A stretch of 28,324 bases of DNA from a virus: positions 1 to 28,324 of IMG/VR virus record IMGVR_UViG_3300009124_000076, one strand, 5' to 3'. The number at the start of each line of letters is the position of its first letter. Positions within the stretch are counted from its first letter, which is position 1. A model generated the notes under the pieces. The model saw only the letters and a list, made by a program, of their open reading frames with translations, was not told where the DNA came from and made no database searches. Positions 15,988 to 22,101 of the stretch are shown piece by piece. The position numbers and the translations under genes are program-made.

Positions 15988-17403
15988 ATGGGAATTAATA
16001 AGATAAATGGAATTAATGCAGCTGATCTAGCTAAGCTGGCAGGCATCTCTATCTCTGATATATCTAAGGTAAATGGGGTGGCTCTGGATGCTGGGGTATC
16101 AGTGCCTACTATTAGCGCCTATGGTAGTGCTGGCTCTCAGAGCCAGATTAATAGTAGTACAATGGTGGGTAGTACTAGTCTGGTATCAGTGGAATTATCT
16201 AAAGGTAGATGGATAGTAATCTATGCAGATGGTACTAATAGGAGGATTTTCGGTTTATCCTATGATGGATCTACATTTACTAAATCATCTACAGAGATAG
16301 CGGATAGTGCTGGTTTTGGTAATGGCTCCTGGTGTATAATATCTGGTATGGCTTTTATCCTGGATAATGGCTCTGGATCCTGGGGTTTATACTCCTATAG
16401 TGGTGGTACTGCAGCTGTAGTAGAGGAGGATACTGGCACGCTATCTCAGGCATATACAGGAGATGGAGGAGAGTATGATGTATATCCATTATATCAATCT
16501 GCTGCAGATGTATGGGTGATTATCTATTGCTATAAATATGATAACTCAGGTACTCCTACTCCAGTGTATCAGGCTATAGAGGTAGATGTATCTACTCCAT
16601 CTACTACTACGGTAACAGAGCTGGATGCCTATGCCTATACTGGAATAGGCAGCCCTGGTACTCAAAATCCAAGACTGGCATATTTCGGAAAGGTATCAGG
16701 AGCTCATTACTTTGCTGGGTTTTATACTAATAGGCCTACTATAGCTAATAGGGGGCAGCTATATCATGTGAGTATAAGTTTTAGTGAGAGCTCAGAGGTA
16801 TTTACTCTAGAGAAAGCAGAAACGCTATTAGATAGCCATAATTATAATAATCTAGCTTGTAATGGTAATGGTAATCATTACGATCCAGAGATAATTACTG
16901 GGGTGAGTACTTTCTCAGTAAAAGTAAATGCGGAGAGTACTCTGGAGGCTGTAATAGTCTATAGGCGTGGAGGGTCTGGTATTGCTAGTAATACAGATAC
17001 TAGAGCGCTGTATTACTCTATGAATAGTAGTACAGGCGCATTAACTTTAGAGGATAGTGATACTACAGGATGGGTATATGATACAGATGTGATCCTATCT
17101 CTATATAAAAATGGATCTAGTATATCAGATACTCAGTATATACTAACAATGCCAGATGAGGATGCATCTGGATCCTATGAATGGGAAACATATCAGGGAT
17201 ATTTAAATGTAGATACCGGCGCTAAGACTGTAGAGGTAAATGGTAATGTATCCTGGAATAATATAGATGGAGGTACTTATATAATGGCTCATAATGGATC
17301 CTTTAGCTATAGCTATGACTGGGATACCCTTATATGCCTATGGGCGGAAAATGCAGCTACTCCTAAAGTAAATAGGCATATAGCATCTATAACTAATAGC
17401 TAG
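15988..17403 (+). CDS. Adhesin-like tail protein, candidate receptor-binding protein
   Basis: 471 aa. It starts with a duplicated short motif, INKINGINAADLAKLAGISI then ISDISKVNGV, often seen at the attachment end of Bacteroidota phage fibres. The rest is rich in Ser, Gly, Thr and Tyr with recurring short beta strands ended by Gly/Asn turns (for example GRWIVIYADG, GSWCIISGMAFILDNG, ADVWVIIYCYKYDN, LEAVIVYRRGG), suggesting a beta-propeller or similar repeat fold. No catalytic motif was seen. From order and composition this is the likely host-range determinant. It follows the RRGT fibre by 3 bp and abuts the next gene without a gap. Confidence 0.6.
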   Translation: MGINKINGINAADLAKLAGISISDISKVNGVALDAGVSVPTISAYGSAGSQSQINSSTMVGSTSLVSVELSKGRWIVIYADGTNRRIFGLSYDGSTFTKSSTEIADSAGFGNGSWCIISGMAFILDNGSGSWGLYSYSGGTAAVVEEDTGTLSQAYTGDGGEYDVYPLYQSAADVWVIIYCYKYDNSGTPTPVYQAIEVDVSTPSTTTVTELDAYAYTGIGSPGTQNPRLAYFGKVSGAHYFAGFYTNRPTIANRGQLYHVSISFSESSEVFTLEKAETLLDSHNYNNLACNGNGNHYDPEIITGVSTFSVKVNAESTLEAVIVYRRGGSGIASNTDTRALYYSMNSSTGALTLEDSDTTGWVYDTDVILSLYKNGSSISDTQYILTMPDEDASGSYEWETYQGYLNVDTGAKTVEVNGNVSWNNIDGGTYIMAHNGSFSYSYDWDTLICLWAENAATPKVNRHIASITNS

Positions 17404-17688
17404 ATGGGGATAGTAAGGGTGATAGCTGGTAAGGGTACTGGAATACTGGTAAAAGTATCTCCTGTAGTAGAGGAGGTGAGTACTGAGCTGATTATAAAGC
17501 AGAGCCAGCAGGATCTGCAGCCAAAGTATATAGCAGCTGGAGCTCTAGAGGGAGATGTATTAGAGGTGTATATGGTAAATGAGGCTAATATACCGGAGGG
17601 AGTATTTCCGGGAGGCTGGCTGTATGATGGTACTGCCTGGAGTATAAATCCGGCCTGGATAGATGAGCCAGATGAGATAGATATATGA
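17404..17688 (+). CDS. Small protein after the adhesin gene
   Basis: 94 aa, not recognised. It is acidic, with beta-type segments (IVRVIAGKGTGILVKVSP, KYIAAGALEGDVLEVYMV) and a Trp/Pro-rich end, GGWLYDGTAWSINPAWID. The WLYDG...W pattern is like short fibre-tip or fibre chaperone proteins found next to phage fibre genes, but this is only resemblance. It abuts the adhesin gene and overlaps the next gene by 4 bp (ATGA), so the three are probably translated together. Confidence 0.65.
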   Translation: MGIVRVIAGKGTGILVKVSPVVEEVSTELIIKQSQQDLQPKYIAAGALEGDVLEVYMVNEANIPEGVFPGGWLYDGTAWSINPAWIDEPDEIDI

Positions 17689-17942
17689 AAATGCTAGTAC
17701 ATAAAAATAGCAGGGTAATTACTGCTATAGGAGGTAATGTGGATAAAATCCCTGGGCAGTACTGTATCAGAAAGTCAGGGCTTGATAATTATCCGAAATA
17801 TCAGAGCTCTTATAATTTGGAGGAGCATGATGTGAAGCCTAAAGATCTGCCAGAGCTGCCTCCTAAAAAATGTGTAGGTAAATACTGCTGGGATCCGGTG
17901 CAAGGGTTTTATGATAATCCAAAGCATATAAAAAGCATCTAA
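17685..17942 (+). CDS. Small hypothetical protein, two-cysteine motif
   Basis: 85 aa, not recognised. It is basic and has three cysteines, two of them in KCVGKYCW (spaced CxxxxC). It has many Lys, Tyr and Pro residues and no membrane segment. It overlaps the previous gene by 4 bp. It lies between the tail fibre and lysis modules, so it may be a late accessory protein; nothing more can be supported. Confidence 0.6.
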   Translation: MKMLVHKNSRVITAIGGNVDKIPGQYCIRKSGLDNYPKYQSSYNLEEHDVKPKDLPELPPKKCVGKYCWDPVQGFYDNPKHIKSI

Positions 17943-17956
17943 AAATATTAAGGGAG

Positions 17957-18223
17957 ATGGCAGATCAGAACACTATTAACAGAGATGATTTAACGGTAAA
18001 AGAAACGGTGCTAAAAATCCTGGATAGATTAGATAGATTAGATAAAGCTCTCTCTGAGGATATGCATGATATTAAAAACAGATTAACTCCTCTGGAGGAG
18101 CATAAAATACAGGTAGAGAGAGATCAGTATAATATGCGCTGGCAGCTTCCTCTGCTTATATCTATGAGCGGAGTAATAGCAGCTCTGATAGGGGCGCTGG
18201 TAACTTTGATCGTGGTACTATGA
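17957..18223 (+). CDS. Coiled-coil protein with C-terminal membrane anchor (XhlA-like)
   Basis: 88 aa. Residues about 10-50 form a charged coiled coil with heptad Leu (VLKILDRLDRLDKALSEDMHDIKNRL). Residues 65-88 form a single strongly hydrophobic helix (LPLLISMSGVIAALIGALVTLIVVL) at the very C-terminus. This layout resembles XhlA/hemolysin-type lysis accessory proteins. It is translated with the next gene through a 4-bp overlap and opens the lysis module. Confidence 0.65.
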   Translation: MADQNTINRDDLTVKETVLKILDRLDRLDKALSEDMHDIKNRLTPLEEHKIQVERDQYNMRWQLPLLISMSGVIAALIGALVTLIVVL

Positions 18224-18591
18224 GAAAGTTAAGAGAGTACTGGCTAAAGCTGGTGGAATTTGTGGAGCTATGGCCGGAGGTTTATAGTGTGGCTATCTTA
18301 ATAGCAGCTTGGTATTTTAGCTCTAGGATCCTGGATCTGCTAGATCCTATGGCTGGAGCATTTAAGCTAGGAGAGATCCATAGGGTTTTATTTTCTGTAG
18401 TGGTGGTGGCTATCCTCTCCGGGTTTGCCTTTTTAGGGATTAAATTAAATTATCCTGGGCTCTATAAGTACTATGCTCAGGAGTTTAAACATGATTTTAA
18501 AGAGCTCAGTGCATGGCAAAGAGTAAAAGTATTTTCGGCCTATTATCTGCTGCTATTATCTCTGCTGGTACTATGTGCCTGGATCTTATAA
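18220..18591 (+). CDS. Holin candidate, three membrane segments
   Basis: 123 aa. Three hydrophobic segments are visible: about 22-38 (VYSVAILIAAWYFSSRIL), 56-76 (VLFSVVVVAILSGFAFLGIKL) and 105-123 (AYYLLLLSLLVLCAWIL). Size, topology and position between the coiled-coil membrane protein and the endolysin fit a class I-like holin that permeabilises the inner membrane at lysis time. The 3' end overlaps the endolysin start by 79 bp. No diagnostic motif exists for holins, so the call rests on context. Confidence 0.65.
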   Translation: MRKLREYWLKLVEFVELWPEVYSVAILIAAWYFSSRILDLLDPMAGAFKLGEIHRVLFSVVVVAILSGFAFLGIKLNYPGLYKYYAQEFKHDFKELSAWQRVKVFSAYYLLLLSLLVLCAWIL

Positions 18592-19097
18592 ATAATCCTC
18601 CAGAGGAGCCTAGTGATCCTCTGAGGGTAGATAAAAGATCCCTGGTGCAGCAGATCTATCTGGATCAGGTAGGGGTAATGGAGGCTACTGGTAATAATGA
18701 TGGAGATCAGGTAGAGGCATATCTGGCATCGGTAGGCCTGGGCTCTGGCTATCCCTGGTGTGCTGCATTTGTGGCCTGGGTGCTATATGAGGCTAAAGTA
18801 GAGCATAATATTACGGCCTGGAGCCCTACCTGCTGCCCGGATGATAGGATGATATGGAGTAGAGCTGGAGGTAGATCATCTAGGGATCCGATCTCTGGGG
18901 ATATATTTGGGATCTATTATACCAGTAAAAAGCGGATAGGACATACTGGATTTATAGAGGCCTGGGAGGATGGTACTCACTGTATAACAGTGGAGGGTAA
19001 TACTGATGGCTCCGGATCCAGGGAGGGAGATGGAGTATATGCCAGGAGGAGGAGTAAAGGGATGATATTTAAGGTAGTAAACTGGATAGATGATTAA
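18513..19097 (+). CDS. Endolysin, CHAP/NlpC-P60-like peptidoglycan amidase/endopeptidase
   Basis: Cuts peptidoglycan at lysis. The catalytic domain (about residues 40-194) has the Cys-His-polar arrangement of CHAP-type enzymes: GYPWCAAFVAW with Cys83, RIGHTGFIEAW with His144, and TVEGNTD with Glu161/Asn163. The ending GSGSREGDGVYARRR is common in Bacteroidota phage lysins. Residues 7-20 are hydrophobic (IFGLLSAAIISAGT), suggesting a signal-anchor or export signal, so export may not depend wholly on the holin. The start at 18513 overlaps the holin gene by 79 bp. An in-frame ATG at 18573 (Met21) is an alternative that would remove the hydrophobic segment. Confidence 0.85.
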   Translation: MAKSKSIFGLLSAAIISAGTMCLDLINNPPEEPSDPLRVDKRSLVQQIYLDQVGVMEATGNNDGDQVEAYLASVGLGSGYPWCAAFVAWVLYEAKVEHNITAWSPTCCPDDRMIWSRAGGRSSRDPISGDIFGIYYTSKKRIGHTGFIEAWEDGTHCITVEGNTDGSGSREGDGVYARRRSKGMIFKVVNWIDD

Positions 19098-19428
19098 GGA
19101 GCGGATGATATGGATCCTGGGGATCCTGGTAATGAGTTTAGGGGTGTGGATCGCTCTGCTGTATGATCGCTGGCCTGATCCAGATCCCTGGGCTAGATCC
19201 CTGGATAGTTTGGAGCATAAAATATCTGCCAGGGATGATCAGATACAGATCCTGGAGGATAGTATATCCTGGATGATGCAGCAGGATAGTATAATAGCGC
19301 TGGAATATAATAGGATACTGGAGGATTATGAGGCTAAAGCTGATAGCATTAATAACTACTCTGCAGATGATATCTATGGATGGATCTGCAGGAGGTATGG
19401 ATACCTGGATACTGGATACTGCCAGTAA
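19090..19428 (+). CDS. Spanin-like inner-membrane coiled-coil protein (i-spanin candidate)
   Basis: 112 aa. It has an N-terminal membrane anchor (residues 6-25, MIWILGILVMSLGVWIALLY) followed by a periplasmic-type coiled coil (ISARDDQIQILEDSISWMMQQDSIIALEYNRILEDYEAK). This is the topology of Rz-like i-spanins, which link inner and outer membranes in the last step of lysis. It overlaps the endolysin by 8 bp, and the next gene begins inside it in another frame, as in Rz/Rz1. The functional call is by topology and context only. Confidence 0.6.
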   Translation: MIKERMIWILGILVMSLGVWIALLYDRWPDPDPWARSLDSLEHKISARDDQIQILEDSISWMMQQDSIIALEYNRILEDYEAKADSINNYSADDIYGWICRRYGYLDTGYCQ

Positions 19429-19729
19429 TACTACTGAGATCCCGGATACTATCCTAAAGCAGATAATAAAGGATCTGGAGGGGTATGATCTATGCCAGGG
19501 GGCTCTAGAGATCTCCAGGCAGAGGATCCGGATACTGGAGGAGGTAATAGTGCTGCAGAGAAAAGAGATACAGATGCTCCAGGATAATAGGCATGATCAG
19601 GATGCTAGGGAGAGGATCCGGATGCAGCAGATCCAGGTGCTCCAGGATAAAAATAAGCAGCTGCAGATCCAGAGGGATCTATCTATAGGGGTATCTCTGC
19701 TCCTGATCCTGATCATAGCTATCCTCTAG
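19328..19729 (+). CDS. Second lysis-module coiled-coil protein with C-terminal anchor
   Basis: Up to 133 aa, in a different frame and overlapping the preceding gene. It contains a long Gln/Arg/Leu-rich coiled coil (about residues 55-115, with EEVIVLQRKEIQMLQ and QIQVLQDKNKQLQIQ) and a C-terminal hydrophobic helix (SIGVSLLLILIIAIL). The start is uncertain: ATGs at 19328, 19367, 19376 and 19397 are all in frame. Similar proteins start near MDTW/IPDT, favouring 19376 or 19397. It may partner the upstream spanin-like protein, but no outer-membrane lipobox is visible, so it is not a classic o-spanin. It is the last gene of the late operon. Confidence 0.55.
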   Translation: MRLKLIALITTLQMISMDGSAGGMDTWILDTASNTTEIPDTILKQIIKDLEGYDLCQGALEISRQRIRILEEVIVLQRKEIQMLQDNRHDQDARERIRMQQIQVLQDKNKQLQIQRDLSIGVSLLLILIIAIL

Positions 19730-19753
19730 AAAGTTTAAACCAGAGTTTAAACC
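19729..19753 (+). repeat. 25-bp direct repeat, copy 1 (two GTTTAAAC palindromes)
   Basis: It contains GTTTAAAC at 19733-19740 and again at 19745-19752, spaced by CAGA, so the octamer recurs every 12 bp. All 25 bases are identical to copy 2 at 19998-20022. The pair brackets the tRNA-like att core. It is a likely integrase arm site or regulator-binding site. Confidence 0.85.
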
Positions 19754-19760
19754 AGGCAAA

Positions 19761-19794
19761 AGAGGCAGCTACTGTATCCGGTGTAACTGCCTCT
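19761..19794 (-). terminator. Hairpin beside the tRNA remnant, minus-strand terminator-like
   Basis: AGAGGCAG (19761-19768) and CTGCCTCT (19787-19794) form a perfect 8-bp stem. Read on the minus strand the stem is followed by TTTTG, as in an intrinsic terminator placed about 10 bases after the tRNA 3' end. It may be the host tRNA gene's own terminator, carried within the attachment site so that it is rebuilt on integration. Confidence 0.5.
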
Positions 19795-19803
19795 CTATCA
19801 GTG

Positions 19804-19845
19804 TGGGGCATACTGGATTTGAACCAGTGGCCTCTTACCTGTCAA
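19804..19845 (-). tRNA. 3' half of a host tRNA (probably tRNA-Val GAC): attP core
   Basis: On the minus strand this reads as the 3' half of a tRNA. The anticodon loop TTGACAG is at 19845-19839, the 3' anticodon-stem strand GTAAG is next, and the variable loop is AGGCC. A perfect T arm follows (ACTGG, loop TTCAAAT, CCAGT), then the acceptor strand ATGCCCC and discriminator A at 19804. From spacing, the anticodon is GAC (Val). No matching 5' half (GGGGCAT) is found upstream on that strand, so it is not a working tRNA. A partial 3' tRNA beside a tyrosine integrase is the classic signature of attP. CCA is not encoded. Confidence 0.82.
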
Positions 19846-19865
19846 GCATAGGGCTCCGCTAAATA

Positions 19866-19898
19866 CTGTAGAGAGCTGTAATCCGCTGTAATGCTGCA
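19866..19898 (+). repeat. Helically phased CTGTA repeats next to the att core
   Basis: CTGTA occurs at 19866, 19876 and 19886, exactly 10 bp apart, with a near copy CTGCA at 19894. The same motif recurs at 22032, 22053, 22063 and 22074 in the repressor/early control region, there spaced about 21, 10 and 11 bp. This suggests one DNA-binding protein acting at both places. Confidence 0.55.
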
Positions 19899-19974
19899 GA
19901 TCATGAGTATCCATATAGGCTCCAGGCTATTTTATGGTATCTATAAAGCAGGATAAATACAGTATCTGCTCTAT

Positions 19975-19982
19975 TATATTTG
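19975..19982 (+). promoter_or_regulatory. Possible integrase promoter -7 element
   Basis: TATATTTG fits the Bacteroidota primary sigma factor -7 consensus TAnnTTTG. The predicted start of transcription would be near 19989, just before the second 25-bp repeat, which would then act as an operator in the leader. No good TTTG is seen at the -33 distance, so the call is weak. Confidence 0.35.
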
Positions 19983-19997
19983 TGTTTATATACTCTG

Positions 19998-20022
19998 GAA
20001 AGTTTAAACCAGAGTTTAAACC
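19998..20022 (+). repeat. 25-bp direct repeat, copy 2 (two GTTTAAAC palindromes)
   Basis: Identical to 19729-19753. GTTTAAAC lies at 20002-20009 and 20014-20021. It ends 7 bp before the integrase ATG, so a protein bound here could both form the attachment complex and block integrase translation or transcription. Confidence 0.85.
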
Positions 20023-20029
20023 GGGATAA

Positions 20030-21202
20030 ATGGCAGGCAGGTATAAGGCAGTACTGTATAAAAGTAAGAGGCTGGCAGATGGAAAGCATCCGGTAATGAT
20101 CAGGATCTCCATTTATGGAGGAGTAAAGTATATCAGTACAGGGATCCGGTGTGCTGCTGATCAGTGGGATGATCATGCTGGAGCTCCGCTGGGAGCATCT
20201 GCCAGGGAGCGTAATCTGATAAATCTCCGGATATATGAGGCAGGCCAGGCTCTAGTAGATATGCTCTCTGGAGAGGTGCAAACGGTGGAGAGATGGGCGG
20301 AGCTGATCCAGGGGGATAAAAAGCAGGAGCCTCTGGTGCTGGATTATTATGATCAGATAATAAAGGATCTGGAGGCTGCAGGATCCAGGGGTAATGCTAA
20401 GCTGTATAGATCGGTAAAGAGTATCCTAAAGGGGATGCCTGGTATGAGTAAAAAGAGGATCCGGGATCTAGATTATAGATTTATCCTGGCCTGGGAGCAG
20501 GATCTGAGATCCAGAGGCAGGAGATCTAATACGGTATCAGTATATATGCGTAATCTCCGGGCGGTATGGAATAGGGCTATAAAGGAGGGGCTGGTAGATC
20601 AGAGCTCCTATCCATTTGCCAGGTATAAGATCCCTAAAGCAGAGAAAAATAAGAGAGCGCTGGCACTGGATGAGATCCAGAGGATCCGGGATCTGCAGCT
20701 ATCCGGATCTGCAGCTAAGGCCAGAGATCTATATATGCTCTCCTTTTATCTCCAGGGCATTAATTTAATGGATCTGCTCATGAGCGGTAAAGGATCCCGG
20801 ATCCGGGGGAGGCTAGAGTACAGGAGATCTAAAACAGGTAAGTATTATAGCGTGAGGATCTATCCGGAGGCAGATCAGATCCTGCAGAGGTATAAAGGCC
20901 AGGCCTATCTGCTGGATCTGCTAGATGGCTATCCGGATCCGCTAAAGCAGGTGTATAATTATACTAAAACAGTAAACAAGTATTTAAGGCATATAGGAGA
21001 GGAGCTGGCACTGAGCAGGAAATTAACCTACTATACTGCCAGGCATAGCTACGCTACTGCAGCCAGGGATCTAGGGTATCCTAGAGATCTAATAGCAGCA
21101 GCTCTAGGGCATAGTGCTAGAGATATAACAGATACCTATTTAGCAGATTATGATCTCCAGGATCTAGATCAGATGCTCCGGGCGGTATTGGATGCGCTGT
21201 AA
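20030..21202 (+). CDS. int: Tyrosine site-specific integrase
   Basis: Inserts the phage genome at the tRNA-type attachment site just upstream. 390 aa. The N-terminal arm DNA-binding domain (residues 5-47) has the Bacteroidota pattern YKSKRLADGKHPVMIRISIYG...ISTGIR, the SAM-like core-binding domain covers about 103-195, and the catalytic domain 205-390. Catalytic positions seen are Lys268 (RSKTGK), Arg338 in YTARHSYAT, His361 in ALGHS and the nucleophile Tyr370 in TDTYLADY. The first catalytic Arg is replaced by Gln242 (FYLQGINLMDL). I recall relatives with FYLIGIN here, so the change may be a clade feature. The gene is convergent with the repressor: their ends abut at 21202/21203. Confidence 0.93.
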   Translation: MAGRYKAVLYKSKRLADGKHPVMIRISIYGGVKYISTGIRCAADQWDDHAGAPLGASARERNLINLRIYEAGQALVDMLSGEVQTVERWAELIQGDKKQEPLVLDYYDQIIKDLEAAGSRGNAKLYRSVKSILKGMPGMSKKRIRDLDYRFILAWEQDLRSRGRRSNTVSVYMRNLRAVWNRAIKEGLVDQSSYPFARYKIPKAEKNKRALALDEIQRIRDLQLSGSAAKARDLYMLSFYLQGINLMDLLMSGKGSRIRGRLEYRRSKTGKYYSVRIYPEADQILQRYKGQAYLLDLLDGYPDPLKQVYNYTKTVNKYLRHIGEELALSRKLTYYTARHSYATAARDLGYPRDLIAAALGHSARDITDTYLADYDLQDLDQMLRAVLDAL

Positions 21203-21988
21203 TTATTGTGCAGATTTCTTTATGATCCCTTTTACTAGGTATAGATCCTGGATAGCATCCAGCTCTATTATAATATCGTCAAAATTAGGGTTAGTAGCAG
21301 TAAGCAGTAGATGATCCGGGCTATCTAGTTTGCGGATCCTGCGGATCATATTTAGATCCTGAGTAGACAAATAAAATATTTGTCCGTAGGGTATTATAGA
21401 TCTATCTCTGATAACTTTTAGTACTGCTACATCTCCAGCACTGATATCCGGATACATATCATCTCCGGATATCGTAATAGCTATCTGGCAGTCTGAAAAT
21501 GCTGGGTATTTAAACCTATCTAAAGTAGTATCATGATCCATATCAGAGCTATTTATAAGGGCACTAGCTCTAGTAGAGTTTATAGTGCTCATAGGTATTA
21601 ATGGAATGCCTAGAGGATCCTCTAGGCTGCTCTTATTATGGTCGCTGCTAATATCGCTAATAATATGATAATCCTCATCTGGCTCCTGGATCTGGTTGAG
21701 GTTTTTAATCTCTAGGGAGATCTCCTGGAGTTTATGCATAATAATATCTGCTCTCTGGCCTGATTTATCCAGTGATATCTCCTGCTCCAGCTGATCTGCC
21801 TGGGCTGGATATATGCTAAAGGCTCTGCTGTAGGTTTTGAGGGGGCACTGGTTACGGCCTTTTAAAATATTGCTGAGCATCTGAGGGCTAGTGCCTAGAT
21901 CCTCTGCTATTTTCTTATAACTCCTGCCAGTAGATTTAACTAGAGTAATTAGCTCTATAAATCCCTGATTTAATATCTCCTGATCCAT
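21203..21988 (-). CDS. CI-like repressor with degenerate S24 peptidase domain
   Basis: Lysogeny repressor candidate. 261 aa. The N-terminal helix-turn-helix (about residues 22-46) has SYKKIAEDLGTSPQMLSNILKGRN. A Gln/Ile/Leu-rich linker follows. The C-terminal LexA/S24 fold (about 165-258) has ITISGDDMYPDISAGDVAVLK, PYGQIFYLSTQDLNMIRRIRK and NPNFDD...LYLVKGIIKK. In active relatives the first motif reads GDSM and the later one VKR. Here the nucleophile position is Asp177 and the general-base Lys position is Arg216, so self-cleavage is not expected. The gene diverges from the early operon across a 113-bp control region. It may be induced by an antirepressor or another signal rather than RecA. 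Confidence 0.88.
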   Translation of the reverse strand: MDQEILNQGFIELITLVKSTGRSYKKIAEDLGTSPQMLSNILKGRNQCPLKTYSRAFSIYPAQADQLEQEISLDKSGQRADIIMHKLQEISLEIKNLNQIQEPDEDYHIISDISSDHNKSSLEDPLGIPLIPMSTINSTRASALINSSDMDHDTTLDRFKYPAFSDCQIAITISGDDMYPDISAGDVAVLKVIRDRSIIPYGQIFYLSTQDLNMIRRIRKLDSPDHLLLTATNPNFDDIIIELDAIQDLYLVKGIIKKSAQ

Positions 21989-22005
21989 TACAGTAAAATA
22001 AAGTG

Positions 22006-22019
22006 AACAGTGTACTGTT
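22006..22019. promoter_or_regulatory. Palindromic operator candidate AACAGT-GT-ACTGTT
   Basis: A perfect 6-bp inverted repeat with a 2-bp spacer starts 17 bp upstream of the repressor ATG. It lies between the divergent repressor and early genes, where a CI-type dimer would bind. It is the only strong palindrome I found in the spacer. Confidence 0.6.
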
Positions 22020-22031
22020 AATAACTCCTAG

Positions 22032-22080
22032 CTGTAGATAGGTGTATTTATACTGTAAAATGCTGTAAAATTGCTGTAGT
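22032..22080 (+). repeat. Phased CTGTA repeats upstream of the early operon
   Basis: CTGTA starts at 22032, 22053, 22063 and 22074, and two copies extend to CTGTAAAAT. The spacings of about two, one and one helical turns put the copies on the same face of the DNA. The same pentamer is phased in attP. It is a likely binding array for a Cro-, excisionase- or integrase-like protein. TAAAATTG at 22066-22073 is one base off the Bacteroidota -7 consensus. Confidence 0.5.
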
Positions 22081-22101
22081 AATTACATAAAGCTACAAAT
22101 A

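Larger units (their letters stand above)
19730..20029. other. attP region between lysis module and integrase
   Basis: This is a 300-bp stretch without a protein gene. In order it holds the first 25-bp GTTTAAAC repeat, an 8-bp stem hairpin, the tRNA 3' half, three CTGTA motifs at exact 10-bp spacing, a possible promoter, and the second 25-bp repeat ending 7 bp before the integrase ATG. The arrangement of core plus flanking repeated sites fits the P and P' arms of a phage attachment site. Confidence 0.8.

Noticed and set aside
14179-17403. Diversity-generating retroelement target in the fibre genes
   Set aside because: No reverse transcriptase, template repeat or accessory gene is present anywhere in the window.
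19804-19900. Complete functional tRNA gene
   Set aside because: Only the 3' half is present; there is no complementary 5' acceptor strand (GGGGCAT) or D arm upstream on the minus strand.
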